Below the pieces are notes generated by a model. It saw only the letters and a list, made by a program, of their open reading frames with translations. It was not told the origin of the DNA and made no database searches. From JALZDI01 sp035557095 (GTDB lineage: Bacteria > Actinomycetota > Actinomycetes > Propionibacteriales > Nocardioidaceae), in contig DATMEB010000090.1 in the NCBI GenBank assembly GCA_035557095.1, positions 1-34,271 on the forward strand: a stretch of DNA of 34,271 nucleotides. Reading direction: 5' to 3'. Shown here in pieces: positions 8,850 to 17,626 of this stretch (position 1 is its first letter; the number at the start of each line of letters is the position of its first letter). A program made the position numbers and the translations under genes.

Positions 8850-10289
8850 GTGCACGTGCGGTTCGGCAGGTTCCAGAGGTTCATCGGGCTGATCATCCTG
8901 GCAGCGGCGGCGGGGGCGGCCGCGCTGCTGTGGTTCGCCGTGGCCGCGAGCAGCCCGGCGCCGGCCAAGGCACCGACCGAGGGGATCCTGTTCGGCGTCT
9001 GGAGGATCTTCTACGACACCCAAGCGCCGGCGCCGCGCGTCCTGCTCGCCGCGGCGGCCATGGCGGTGCTGTGCGCGGCCGGTGTGGCGCTGCTCGAACG
9101 GCGCATCGCCAACCGTTCCCGCCGTACGGTGAATCATCAGACCAACCCGCTGGCTCCGAAGGTCGTGATGGCGGCCCACAGCGCCGTGTTCGCGGGGCCG
9201 GTGACCGTGACCGTGCTGATCCCGGCGCACAACGAACAGGGAACGCTGCCCCACACGCTCTCGTCGCTGCTCTCGCAGTCGCATCCACCCGAGCGCATCA
9301 TCGTGGTCGCCGACAACTGCACCGACTCCACGGTCGCGATCGCCCGCAAGGCCGGGGTCGAGGTCTTCGAGTCGGTGGACAACACCGCCAAGAAGGCCGG
9401 CGCACTCAACCAGGCGCTCGCGCGAGTGCTTTCTGGTCAGCGTGAGAACGACGCGGTGATGGTGATGGACGCCGACACCGTGCTCGACGACGGCTTCCTC
9501 CAGGCCGCCGTCCATCGGTTCACCGCCGACCGGGCGCTGATGGCTGTAGGCGGGCTCTTCCACGGCGAGGACGGCGAGGGCATGCTCGGCCAGTTCCAGC
9601 GCAACGAGTACTTCCGTTACGCCCGGGAGATACGCCGTCGCCGCGGGCGGTTGTTCGTACTCACGGGCACGGCCTCGATCTTCCGTCCTGCCGCACTGAG
9701 CACGGTGGCCCACAGTCGTGGCCGGCTGATCCCGGGGCGGCACGGCGACGTCTACGACACCGCGGCACTGACCGAGGACAACGAGCTCACGATCGCGCTG
9801 AAGTCCCTCGGCGCGCTGATGATCTCCCCCGCCCAGTGCTCCGTCGTCACCGAGGTGATGCCCACCTGGCGGGCGCTGTGGGCGCAGCGCCTGCGCTGGC
9901 AGCGAGGGGCCCTGGAGAACCTCGGCGCGTACGGCGTCACACCGCAGACCTTCCGTTACTGGGTGCAGCAGCTCGGTATCGGCTACGGCGTCATCGCACT
10001 CGCCGCCTACTTCCTCCTCCTGCTGCTCATGGTCGTCTCGCTCGACCATTGGATCTGGTTCCCGTTCTGGATCGGGCTGGGTGGGCTCTTCATGGTCGAG
10101 CGGGTCGTCACGGTGTGGAAGGGCGGCTGGCACGCCCGTCTTCTCGCGCTCACGCTCCTACCCGAGCTGTACTTCGCTGCGTTCCTCAACGTGGTCTTTG
10201 TCAAGGGGATCCTCGACATCTCCTTCGGCCGTCAGGCCGGCTGGAAGCACGTCACCCGCGTGCTCGACAAGAAATCGGTGGGGGGCTGA
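8850..10289 (+). CDS. Membrane glycosyltransferase family 2, processive type
   Basis: About 479 residues. Two N-terminal membrane helices (about 12-31 and 63-81) precede a GT-A domain with VTVLIPAHNEQGTL (nucleotide binding), DAD at 207-209 (metal binding), TED at 308-310 (acceptor base) and QRLRW at 346-350. The D, DxD, ED, QxxRW set is that of cellulose, chitin, hyaluronan and poly-GlcNAc synthases. Three to four C-terminal helices would form the translocation channel. The start is GTG at 8850; GTG at 8856 is better spaced from GGGGG at 8846 and equally possible. The product is unknown; a cell-envelope or exported polysaccharide is the inference. The next gene starts three bases after its stop. 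Confidence 0.88.
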   Translation: MHVRFGRFQRFIGLIILAAAAGAAALLWFAVAASSPAPAKAPTEGILFGVWRIFYDTQAPAPRVLLAAAAMAVLCAAGVALLERRIANRSRRTVNHQTNPLAPKVVMAAHSAVFAGPVTVTVLIPAHNEQGTLPHTLSSLLSQSHPPERIIVVADNCTDSTVAIARKAGVEVFESVDNTAKKAGALNQALARVLSGQRENDAVMVMDADTVLDDGFLQAAVHRFTADRALMAVGGLFHGEDGEGMLGQFQRNEYFRYAREIRRRRGRLFVLTGTASIFRPAALSTVAHSRGRLIPGRHGDVYDTAALTEDNELTIALKSLGALMISPAQCSVVTEVMPTWRALWAQRLRWQRGALENLGAYGVTPQTFRYWVQQLGIGYGVIALAAYFLLLLLMVVSLDHWIWFPFWIGLGGLFMVERVVTVWKGGWHARLLALTLLPELYFAAFLNVVFVKGILDISFGRQAGWKHVTRVLDKKSVGG

Positions 10290-10292
10290 GCC

Positions 10293-10520
10293 GTGTTCAC
10301 TGCCGTCAGTCTGTTGTCTGCAGACGGTCTGCTGCTGCCCGAGGCCACTCTGCACGCCGGATGGTTCGGCGTGCTGGCGGCGTTCGTCGCGATCAACACC
10401 GTGATGTACGGCGCGCTGGCGCTCGCGAAGATCCTGCCGAAGATCTACCCCTCCGACTGGACCCGCGGACGCAACCGGCGCACCCAGTCCCGCAGCATCC
10501 ACCCCGCGCCACCGGACTGA
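10293..10520 (+). CDS. Small membrane protein paired with the glycosyltransferase
   Basis: 75 residues from a GTG start preceded by GGGGGGCTGAGCC. One clear membrane helix (HAGWFGVLAAFVAINTVMYGALALAKIL) lies in the middle, followed by a strongly basic, Ser/Pro-containing tail (RGRNRRTQSRS). I do not recognise a family. Only three bases separate it from the glycosyltransferase stop, so the two are cotranscribed and probably translationally coupled. By analogy with small subunits of polysaccharide synthases (for example PgaD with PgaC) it may assemble with the enzyme; that is inference, with no sequence match to PgaD seen. Confidence 0.7.
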   Translation: MFTAVSLLSADGLLLPEATLHAGWFGVLAAFVAINTVMYGALALAKILPKIYPSDWTRGRNRRTQSRSIHPAPPD

Positions 10521-10834
10521 GGTCACTGCTGCACTCAGGTACGAGCCGCGTCGTTGGCAACAGGTCACGCAGCGTACCGAGATAGTGACTGCCGTTTCTC
10601 CCCCAGAAGAGACGTTCTCCTGTCTACCCTGTCTGGTATGGCGTTGCTATGGGCGGGCGGTGGACTGAGCCAGGACGTGCTGGTCCTGGATCTGCTGCGC
10701 CTCGGCAGGTGCGAGACCGCCGACGCCGACTCGCACGACGGCGAGACCGAGCCGGGACAGTAGCGCCGGTGTCGGTCGAGCGGTGCGGCATCGACGCCCT
10801 CGAGACCATCGCCGGGCCCGCGGAAACGTAGGTC
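10521..10834. other. Intergenic region with one possible small ORF
   Basis: 314 bases between convergent units. No strong terminator was seen. The only candidate gene is the short ORF at 10638-10763. Confidence 0.4.
10638..10763 (+). CDS. Possible 41-aa ORF, unrecognised
   Basis: The peptide begins MALLWAGGGLSQDVLVLDLLRLG and ends in an acidic tail (HDGETEPGQ). Third codon positions are about 90% G or C, as in real genes here. There is no ribosome site; TACCCT at 10625-10630 could be a -10 box giving a leaderless message. Unproven. Confidence 0.3.
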   Translation: MALLWAGGGLSQDVLVLDLLRLGRCETADADSHDGETEPGQ

Positions 10835-12154
10835 TCACGGTCCGCTGGCGTAGACCGACCCGCGCGCAGCCAGCACGCCACGCAGCGCCTCGGCGAAGCC
10901 CGCCAGCTGCTCGTCGGTCAGAACGAGGCTGAGTGCCATGTAGCCACGGGGGGCGAGGTAGTACCCCTCCTCCAGCAGGTCGAGGAACAGCAGCTCGCGC
11001 AGCCGCGCGTCGGTGTGCTCGAGGTCCTCCGGCCGGCGGATCTCGGCTCGCGTGGGATGCAGGGCCATGAGGCTGCCGATGCCCGTCACCTGCAGCGGGA
11101 CGCCGGCAGCGGCGATCACCTCGCTCAGCTCCTCACGGAGGCGGTCTCCACGTGCGGTATGGCGCTCCGCGACCTCTGCCGTGTACACCCGGGTCAGCCC
11201 GGCATGCCCGGCGGCCATGGAGAGGGCGTTGTTGTTGAAGGTCCCCGCGTGAGGTAGCGCGTCCGGGCGCGAAGGGTCGAAGAGAGCCATCACGTCGGCC
11301 CGCCCCCCGAACGCCCCGAAGGACGCCCCACCACCGAGATACTTCCCGACCGTGGTGAGGTCGGGGGTGATGCCGAGCCGGTCCTGCAGCCCGCCGGCGC
11401 CCGTCCGAGACGTCATCACCTCGTCGAAGATCAGCAGCGCACCGGTCTCCCGCGACGTGTCACGAAGCGCCTGCAGGAAGTCCGTGTCGCCAGGAATGCA
11501 GCCGGAAGCGCCCAGCATGGGCTCGACGAGCACCGCGGCCACGGCGTCCGCGTGCTGACGCAGCAGAGCGCGCGCCGTCTCGGCGTCGTTGTACGGCGCG
11601 ACGACCACGTCGTACGGCGCGTTCACCGCCGACGGTCCCCCGCGGAACGTGAGCAGCCCTCCGTGGTAGCCACCGCTGAACACCAGGACGCGTGGACGGC
11701 CGGTGAACACTCGCGCGGCCGAGAGCGCCATCAGGTTCGCCTCGGTCCCCGAGTTGGTGAACCGCACCTGCTCCAGCGAGGGCAGACGCCCACACAGCGC
11801 CTCGGCCAGGAGGACCTCCTGTTCGATGTGCGCGCTGCGACTGAGGCCATGCTCGATGGCGCCGGTCATCGCCTTCACGATCTCGGGGTGCGCATGGCCG
11901 TACAAACCGGCGGAGTACTCCCCGAGCAGGTCGACGTACACGTGGCCGTCGACGTCCTCCACGACCGCATCCCATGCGTGCGAGACACGCAACGGGAACG
12001 GCCCGTGGTACAGGACGGTGCGCGTGTTGCCGCCTGGCAGCACCCGACGGGCGCGCTCGTGCTGGACCCGCGTGTGCGGTCGACGGCTCACGTACTTCTC
12101 GCGCGCCTCGTGCAGGGCACGATCGACCGCGGCCCCGTTCCGTGTCGTTGTCAC
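10835..12154 (-). CDS. Class III PLP aminotransferase, glutamate-1-semialdehyde aminomutase-like
   Basis: 439 residues of fold type I class III. SGTEAN at 135-140 binds the cofactor phosphate, D244 in LIFDEVMTSR contacts the pyridine nitrogen, and K271 in TTVGKYLGGG is the Schiff-base lysine. VLPGGNTRTVLYHGPFP near the N-terminus and the FNNNALSMAAG segment are typical of HemL-like proteins. Because no heme biosynthesis gene is nearby and the N-terminus differs from classic HemL, it is more likely one of the many HemL-like transaminases of unknown substrate. GTG at 12154 is chosen because the fold begins there; the open frame extends 50 codons upstream without conserved-looking sequence. It appears monocistronic. 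Confidence 0.85.
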   Translation of the reverse strand: MTTTRNGAAVDRALHEAREKYVSRRPHTRVQHERARRVLPGGNTRTVLYHGPFPLRVSHAWDAVVEDVDGHVYVDLLGEYSAGLYGHAHPEIVKAMTGAIEHGLSRSAHIEQEVLLAEALCGRLPSLEQVRFTNSGTEANLMALSAARVFTGRPRVLVFSGGYHGGLLTFRGGPSAVNAPYDVVVAPYNDAETARALLRQHADAVAAVLVEPMLGASGCIPGDTDFLQALRDTSRETGALLIFDEVMTSRTGAGGLQDRLGITPDLTTVGKYLGGGASFGAFGGRADVMALFDPSRPDALPHAGTFNNNALSMAAGHAGLTRVYTAEVAERHTARGDRLREELSEVIAAAGVPLQVTGIGSLMALHPTRAEIRRPEDLEHTDARLRELLFLDLLEEGYYLAPRGYMALSLVLTDEQLAGFAEALRGVLAARGSVYASGP

Positions 12155-12211
12155 CGACCCACCATCCACCGTCGGCCCGGGCGGAGCCAAGCCGAGATGA
12201 GGCGCTGGGCG

Positions 12212-12246
12212 AGGGGCATGGCCGACCCCTCCGCGGTCATGCCCCT
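12212..12246 (-). terminator. Long hairpin, possible terminator or leader element
   Basis: AGGGGCATG pairs with CATGCCCCT, extended inward by one G-T and three more pairs to a 13-bp stem with a nine-base loop. There is no T tract. It could end the regulator operon or sit in the leader of the aminotransferase. Confidence 0.35.
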
Positions 12247-12536
12247 TCGTCACCCGCCACGACCCGTGTACTTGCACACACGCTGGCTCATGCCAGGCCG
12301 CCACAGCTCGTCATGCGCAATGACGATGTGGCCGACTCGGAAGAGAGAGACTCCTGCCCGCCTGGCCTGAGCCCCCTGACCCAGGTGATGACGGCATCAG
12401 CGTGGTGCTGGGGCCGCAGACGCGATCGCCTGCTCGTTAGATAGGTACGGTGGCATCGACCAGCTTCTTCTCTATGCGGGGCTCCCCGGATCGGGAGCCA
12501 GCGGCGCATCAGGGTCTGGGATGCAAGAGACCGTCT

Positions 12537-12552
12537 GGGCACGGTAGTGCCC
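12537..12552 (-). terminator. Probable hairpin terminator after the anti-sigma-like gene
   Basis: GGGCAC-GGTA-GTGCCC is a perfect 6-bp stem with a tetraloop, 26 bases past the stop codon. No T tract follows, as is common in high-GC bacteria. Confidence 0.4.
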
Positions 12553-12577
12553 GAGACCGCCGATCCACAAGGGCACG

Positions 12578-13327
12578 TCAGGCATCGTTGGGTGGTGATG
12601 GCACGTCGAAGACCACCCAGACGGCCTTGCCCCCGGATGCAGGGAACACGCCCCAGGCTCGAGCGGCGGCGCTCACGAGCAGCAGCCCACGTCCACCGAC
12701 CACACCGTGCTCGGGCTCGTAGGAGCGGGGTTGGGGGTGGCCTGCACCCTGGTCCCTCACCAGCATCTGGACTCGCCCGTCGGCCCGGCTCAGCGTGACG
12801 TCCACGGCGGAGGCGGCGTGCACGACGGCGTTGGTGACCAGCTCGCTGACCACCAGGGACGCCTTCGCCACCAGCGACGTGAGGTGCCAGTCGAGCAGCG
12901 CGCGAGTGACGAAAAGCCGCGAGGCACGGGGAGAGGCCAACTGCGCCGCCAGGTGCAGCTCGGTCCGCTGCAGCGGTGGCAGCCGCGAGTGCAGCTGGTC
13001 CATGCCTTCGCCCGCGGAATCACTGAGCACCAAGGTGTGGGGGCGCGTCATCGACCTCAGAGCCGACCGGATCTCGGAGTACGGCGGACAGACCACGGCC
13101 ACCCCGGCGCCGGGCCAGTCACCGAGATAGCGCACGACCGGACTCAACATCTCCACCACATATCCGGCCGAGACCGGCGATGTCCGCAGGTCGCACACCG
13201 CGACCTGCACGCCGTCTGCCAGCGCTCCGAACAGGTCTGCACCCAGGTCGGATCCCGCTCGCCCATTGACAGGCGGCGTCCGCGCACCGCCGTCAAGACC
13301 GTCCCCGGGATGCTCTCGCAGCCCCAC
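12578..13327 (-). CDS. RsbW/SpoIIAB-like kinase with N-terminal STAS-like domain
   Basis: 249 residues in two parts. Residues about 30-105 resemble a STAS or anti-anti-sigma fold (VQVAVCDLRTS with alternating strands and helices). Residues about 120-245 are a GHKL ATPase: N box SELVTNAVVHA around E162-N166, G1 box RDQGAG near 191-196 and G2 box GGRGL near 211-215. Such proteins bind or phosphorylate partners that control a SigB/SigF-like factor. The start is GTG at 13327 behind GAGGAG. It follows two GAF-ANTAR genes on the same strand, 285 bases after the second, which suggests one stress-signalling module. No sigma factor gene is adjacent, so its target lies elsewhere. Confidence 0.8.
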   Translation of the reverse strand: MGLREHPGDGLDGGARTPPVNGRAGSDLGADLFGALADGVQVAVCDLRTSPVSAGYVVEMLSPVVRYLGDWPGAGVAVVCPPYSEIRSALRSMTRPHTLVLSDSAGEGMDQLHSRLPPLQRTELHLAAQLASPRASRLFVTRALLDWHLTSLVAKASLVVSELVTNAVVHAASAVDVTLSRADGRVQMLVRDQGAGHPQPRSYEPEHGVVGGRGLLLVSAAARAWGVFPASGGKAVWVVFDVPSPPNDA

Positions 13328-13612
13328 TTGGCTCTCCTCGCATCCGAACGCGCACGAATCTGTGGCACCGGCTCGGCCAAGGGACAGCAGGGGAATACAC
13401 GTGCACGATCAAAGTTGACGGTGCCATTCGCCCGACTCGCGAAGCCGGCTGTTCAGGGCGCCGGCGAGATCCTGGGCGACACTCTTGCCCTCGATTCTGC
13501 CACCAACCAGAGCCGGTGAATCGACAAGAAGGCAAAACCCGAGCAGTGGACGGATCGGCCGACTGCAGGCGACCTTCGCGCGACCCGAGCCTCCGGGCTC
13601 CTCAGGCTGGCG

Positions 13613-14356
13613 CTACTCGACCTCTTCGGGAGCTGCGCGTTCCGACGTCCAGTCGGGTCCGATACCGACGCGAACGACCTCATGGGCCACCTCGACCAAC
13701 CGCCGGCGGGTGCTGCGGGCGCGGCCGCGAAGCAGCGCGAACGCCTCGTCGGTGCCGATCTCCAGCTTGTTGGCCAGTGCCCCCTTGGCCTGCTCGATCG
13801 CAACCCGGCTGTTCAAGGCGAACTGCAGCTGCTCGGTCAGCACGTTCCTGTCCTGGGCCAGCCGATCCTGCAAGATCGCGATCGTGGCAACGTCGGCCAG
13901 AGCCTGCGCGACCGGGATGTCCTCCTCGGTGATCGTCGTACCCCCGGAGTCGCCGAACAGGTTCATCGCCCCGATGACCTGTCCTCGCAAGCGCAGCGGC
14001 AGCGCGACCACGGCGCTGTATCCCTGGCCCACGGCGACCGCGGAGAACCGCGGCCAACGCGTCTCTTCGCCCTCCAGGTCGAAGGCCCTGACCCGCTCGC
14101 CAGTGCGGTAGCACTCCAGGCAGGGGCCCTCCTCGTTCTGGATCTGGAACAGTTCCAAAAGGCGCGCGTCCTCCCTCGAGGCCACGGTGACCCGCAGCTG
14201 TCCCTCGGAGTCGGCGAGCAACAACCCGACGGCAGCCACGTCGAGCAACTCGGCACACCGGGCCGCCAGGGTATGTAGCAGATCCAGCACGTCGAAGTCA
14301 TCGACGAGCGTGTCCGCCAGCGTCACGAACGTCTGCGCCAGTTTGGCTGTGTCCAT
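13613..14356 (-). CDS. GAF-ANTAR transcription antitermination regulator (copy 1)
   Basis: 247 residues. The N-terminal two thirds is a GAF sensor (LLHTLAARCAELLDVAAVGLLLAD; EEGPCLECYRTGERV; GQVIGAMNLFG). The C-terminal helices are an ANTAR RNA-binding domain: LQFALNSRVAIEQAKGALAN, then TDEAFALLRGRARSTRRRLVEVAHEVV. ANTAR proteins bind paired stem-loops in nascent mRNA and stop termination. The conserved Ala, Arg and hydrophobic spacing of ANTAR is kept. ATG at 14356 is preceded by CGGAGTGA. It lies 49 bases downstream of its paralogue, so an operon is likely. GAF ligand unknown. Confidence 0.9.
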   Translation of the reverse strand: MDTAKLAQTFVTLADTLVDDFDVLDLLHTLAARCAELLDVAAVGLLLADSEGQLRVTVASREDARLLELFQIQNEEGPCLECYRTGERVRAFDLEGEETRWPRFSAVAVGQGYSAVVALPLRLRGQVIGAMNLFGDSGGTTITEEDIPVAQALADVATIAILQDRLAQDRNVLTEQLQFALNSRVAIEQAKGALANKLEIGTDEAFALLRGRARSTRRRLVEVAHEVVRVGIGPDWTSERAAPEEVE

Positions 14357-14405
14357 ACATTCACTCCGGTTCCAGTGTGCGACGCCTCGTCTGAATGCTC
14401 AACGT

Positions 14406-15125
14406 TCAATCGGGCTCCAAGCGCAGCCGTTTGGCCATGATGTCGGCGGCCACCTCTGCGATCGGCCGACCAGTGGTGAACGCGTGGGCGCGCAACAGGG
14501 CGAACGCCTGCTTGGCGTCCACGTCGAGTTCCACCATCGTCGACCCCACCGCCTGATGCACCTCGGCGCGGAACCGCGAGCGGTCATCCATCGCCCAGAC
14601 GAAGGCCTCCGCGGTGTCTGCGCCAGTGCCCACCGAGAGCAGGACCGCCGCGGCGTCGGCCAGCGTGCGCGCGTCCTTGGCCTGGTCCGGACCCAGCGCC
14701 CCGGTGCTGGTCCGGTACAGCGCCAGCGAACCCAGCCGGATAGCCCCCACCTGCACCGGGAAAACGAACACCGCACGCGCACCTGCCTCCAGTGCCTCCT
14801 GCCGGTACCACGGCCAGCGCGCGTCCGAGGCATCGGACAGGTCCGGGATCAGCACAGCCACACCATCTCGCACCGCGTCCACCGACGGACCCTCGGAGAA
14901 CGTCAGCTGCAGGTCCTCCAACCTGTTGCTGACCTCATCAGTGGCACAGACGGTGCTGCGGTGCTCTCCGCCGATGATGCCCAGAGTCGACCCGGTCACG
15001 CCGGCGGTCTCCACACACAAGTCACACAGCCGCCTAGCGCGGCTCATGGGATCGGCGTTCGGCTGTCCATCCAGGAGCGCAATCAAGCGAGCCCAACCCT
15101 GGGGCAACACAGCAGCTGCCTCCAT
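14406..15125 (-). CDS. GAF-ANTAR transcription antitermination regulator (copy 2)
   Basis: Up to 239 residues, same layout as the downstream paralogue: GAF domain (ETAGVTGSTLGIIGG; LTFSEGPSVDAVRDG; GAIRLGSLALYRT) and C-terminal ANTAR helices (AEVHQAVGSTMVELDVDAKQAFALLRAHAFTTGRPIAEVAADI, key residues only). The longest start is ATG at 15125, but GTG at 15110 has TGGAGG eight bases before it and is probably the real start. The paralogues differ widely in the sensor part, so they likely answer different signals or form a heteromer (inference). Confidence 0.88.
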   Translation of the reverse strand: MEAAAVLPQGWARLIALLDGQPNADPMSRARRLCDLCVETAGVTGSTLGIIGGEHRSTVCATDEVSNRLEDLQLTFSEGPSVDAVRDGVAVLIPDLSDASDARWPWYRQEALEAGARAVFVFPVQVGAIRLGSLALYRTSTGALGPDQAKDARTLADAAAVLLSVGTGADTAEAFVWAMDDRSRFRAEVHQAVGSTMVELDVDAKQAFALLRAHAFTTGRPIAEVAADIMAKRLRLEPD

Positions 15126-15259
15126 CCGTGCTCGACACCAGGCGCGCCACCTCGGCGTGTCCGCGCCACCAGGGTCTGGGGCGACTCATCACCACACTAC
15201 GCCGCTTCCGTTCCAGGTCGAGCCATCAGACCCGCAGGAGCCCCCAGACGCGGCAAATG

Positions 15260-16282
15260 TCAGCCCGTGCGCGCTGCCTGCCGGGCTACCGACCTCCAAG
15301 CGACGACGAGCAAGGCGATGGCCCCGAGGCCGAACACGATGTTGCCGAGCAGGGCGGTCGAGCGGGAGACGTCCAGGAAGGTCGCCTGCTGGAAGCCCAG
15401 CCATACATAGGTGAGCAGGGCACCGCCGGCGAGCGCGAGCCGGTGCGGCTCGTCCCAGTCACGGCTGCGTGACCAGCGCAGCACCAGCGTGCCGAAACCA
15501 CCGACGAGCAGGAACCAGCCGGCGGCGACGAGCCAGGCGGATGCGGCCTCAGGCAGGTACTGACGACCCATGATGAGGCTGGTCGCGACGAGCGCCACCG
15601 CACCGACCACCCACGGGCTCGGGGCGGTGGCGTCGATCCGGGGGAGCGGGCGGCGGCCGACGACGAACGCCGCCACGACCAGGACGACGATGGCGACGGT
15701 GGCTCCGGCGTACTGGGACACGGTGGCGACGAAGCCGTCGCCCTCGATGTGCACGAACGCCAGGAACGTCGACCCACAGACGAAGATCGCTGCGACGCAT
15801 GTGAGACCGACGCGTCCGAGCCACGGCTTGGTGCGATCGCGGTCGAGCGCCTCGACCAGGGCGATCGGCACGCAGATGCTCCACACCGTGTGCAGCGATA
15901 CCACGTCCTGGAGCAGCTGCACGCTGGTGCCGAGCCACGACACGTGCGTGCCGGAGTAGGCCAACCCGATGTCGAAACCGCCGTATTGCGGGTTCCACAG
16001 CATCTGGTCGACCGGGCCCTCCTCGAACAGTCCGTAGGCGAGTGCCAGGAGCATCATCGTGGGCCAGCCGCGGCCGGCACGACGCGATACCTCTCGGATC
16101 AGCAGGGCACCGCCGCCGTACAGGGGCGCCAGCAGGAGGATCGCCGGCAACGCGGTGATCGGCTCGTTGCCGAAGAGGAACTCCCCGACCACAGGCGCCA
16201 GGAGGAACAGCCCGCCCGCGAAGAGCAGTCGGTGGCGCCTTGGTCTGGCGTTGCTCACCGGGTTGATGCTAGATCCGCTCAT
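15260..16282 (-). CDS. Unrecognised polytopic membrane protein
   Basis: 340 residues with roughly 8-9 hydrophobic segments (for example LLFAGGLFLLAPVVGEFLF, VGLTCVAAIFVCGSTFLAFV, ATVAIVVLVVAAFVVG). No catalytic motif is recognised; a Glu-rich piece AYGLFEEGPVDQMLW between helices recalls CPBP-type membrane proteins, but the full EExxxR motif is absent and I would not call it that. ATG at 16282 or GTG at 16285 can start it. The start is about 15 bases after the MFS stop, so it is probably the second gene of that operon. Confidence 0.75.
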   Translation of the reverse strand: MSGSSINPVSNARPRRHRLLFAGGLFLLAPVVGEFLFGNEPITALPAILLLAPLYGGGALLIREVSRRAGRGWPTMMLLALAYGLFEEGPVDQMLWNPQYGGFDIGLAYSGTHVSWLGTSVQLLQDVVSLHTVWSICVPIALVEALDRDRTKPWLGRVGLTCVAAIFVCGSTFLAFVHIEGDGFVATVSQYAGATVAIVVLVVAAFVVGRRPLPRIDATAPSPWVVGAVALVATSLIMGRQYLPEAASAWLVAAGWFLLVGGFGTLVLRWSRSRDWDEPHRLALAGGALLTYVWLGFQQATFLDVSRSTALLGNIVFGLGAIALLVVAWRSVARQAARTG

Positions 16283-16297
16283 CACTCATCCGAGTCG

Positions 16298-17476
16298 TCA
16301 TGCCGGCGTACGGGCGCGGTCGAGGACGCGTTCGGACCAGACGGCCGCTGCCGCTGCGAGGCTGACTGTCGCTCCCGCGGCAAACGTCTGCCTGACCGAT
16401 CCGATACCGAGGATGAGCCCGCCCAGGCCGCTGCCGGCGGCAATGCCCACGTTGAACGCCGCGGAGTTCGCGGCGGACGCCATATCGGTTCCTCGTGGCG
16501 CGACGAGCATGACGCGGCCCTGCGTCGCGGCGAACACGGGTGCGGCGGTGAGCCCGAGCGCGAGCAGGCCCAACGCTGTGACCCATGGGCGATCCCCGAA
16601 CAGATACAGAACCGTGAGAACGATCGTCTGGCCGGTGACCGGAACGGCGACGACGAGGTACTGGAAGCGGTCGGCGGCCGCACCCACCAGGAGTACGCCG
16701 ACCAGCCCGCCGGCTCCGAACAGAGCGAGCGCCACGCTCACGCCGTTGGCGTCGAAGTCGGCGACGTCACGCAGGAAGGGCGTGATGTAGGTGAACGCGG
16801 TGAACGCGCCGGTCGTCGAGAGCACCGTGGTGACCAGCAGAATCGCGTACCGGCGGGTGTCGGGCATCGCACCGAGGTCGCTGTGCAAGCTGCCCGGGCG
16901 GGCCGTGGGCAAGCAGATGCTGACCACGAGGAAGGCGACGAACCCGAGCGCGGCCAGGACTAAGAACGGGGTCCGCCAGTCGCTCTGGTAGCCGAGCCAC
17001 GTGCCGACGGGCACGCCCGCCACCGTCGCCAACGCGCCGCAGGCGAACAGGAGGCCCACGACCCGTCCGCGTATCTCGGGTCGAAACAGGCCGACGGCGG
17101 CCGGTGCCATGACCGCCCAGAACATCGCCTGCGCCAGCGCCGTCCCGATCCGCGCTCCGAACAGCACGGCGAAGTCGTCGGCCGTGGCCGAGACCCAGGT
17201 CGAGACCGTCAGCACGGCCAGGACCCCGGCCAGGACATAGCGACGCGGGAAGGGGCGTCCAAGGCGTGCCAACGGAACGGACGTGGCGGCGACGATCAAC
17301 CCGTAGACGGCGACCAGCGACCCGATGGCCGAGATCGACGTGTCGAGGTCGCGCGCGATCAGGTCCAGGAGACCCACCGGGAGGTTCTCGGTCGTGTTGA
17401 ACGTGAACACCGACAGCGCGAGACCCGCCAGGGCAAGCACCCCTCGTGCCGAAGCGCGCGGTACGTCCTTGCTCAT
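16298..17476 (-). CDS. MFS transporter, 12-helix exporter (AraJ/Cmx-like)
   Basis: 392 residues with about 12 membrane helices. FNTTENLPVGLLDLIARDLDTS in helix 1 and its loop, the ARLGRPFPRRYVL loop at the motif A position, and FWAVMAPAAVGLFRPEIRG are typical of the sugar-efflux/chloramphenicol-exporter branch (AraJ, Cmx, NepI relatives). ATG at 17476 follows GGAAGG with five bases spacing. Substrate unknown. It is divergent from the RibD/DHFR-like gene over a 219-base region with operator-like repeats, and heads a probable two-gene unit with the membrane protein downstream. Confidence 0.85.
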   Translation of the reverse strand: MSKDVPRASARGVLALAGLALSVFTFNTTENLPVGLLDLIARDLDTSISAIGSLVAVYGLIVAATSVPLARLGRPFPRRYVLAGVLAVLTVSTWVSATADDFAVLFGARIGTALAQAMFWAVMAPAAVGLFRPEIRGRVVGLLFACGALATVAGVPVGTWLGYQSDWRTPFLVLAALGFVAFLVVSICLPTARPGSLHSDLGAMPDTRRYAILLVTTVLSTTGAFTAFTYITPFLRDVADFDANGVSVALALFGAGGLVGVLLVGAAADRFQYLVVAVPVTGQTIVLTVLYLFGDRPWVTALGLLALGLTAAPVFAATQGRVMLVAPRGTDMASAANSAAFNVGIAAGSGLGGLILGIGSVRQTFAAGATVSLAAAAAVWSERVLDRARTPA

Positions 17477-17596
17477 CAGTGCCTTCCAAGGCGCTCGTGT
17501 CGTCGATGGTCCCGATTCAAGACTGCTGGATCGTCGCGTTCTGGCTACCGACAGGTTGGAGCAGTCCGCCCGTGCGCCACCAGTGACGCGGCCGAA

Positions 17597-17626
17597 CCTG
17601 GCCGATCCCATGGCCAGGTGGCCGAT
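17597..17626. promoter_or_regulatory. Operator-like repeats between divergent genes
   Basis: Inverted repeat CCTGGCC (17597-17603) and GGCCAGG (17612-17618), overlapped by a direct repeat TGGCCGAT at 17599 and 17619, exactly 20 bases apart. The even helical spacing suggests a protein site controlling one or both divergent genes. No adjacent regulator gene. Confidence 0.35.

Larger units (their letters stand above)
12155..12577. other. Intergenic region with two strong hairpins
   Basis: 423 bases with no supported gene between the aminotransferase start and the end of the anti-sigma-like gene. It holds hairpins at 12212-12246 and 12537-12552, plus a weaker one at 12479-12498 (GGCTCCC and GGGAGCC arms around a six-base loop). 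The leftward promoter of the aminotransferase must also lie here but was not identified. Confidence 0.45.

Noticed and set aside
8649..10133. Upstream extension of the esterase frame
   Set aside because: It runs antisense through the glycosyltransferase and has no coding character; the esterase fold starts at 8648.
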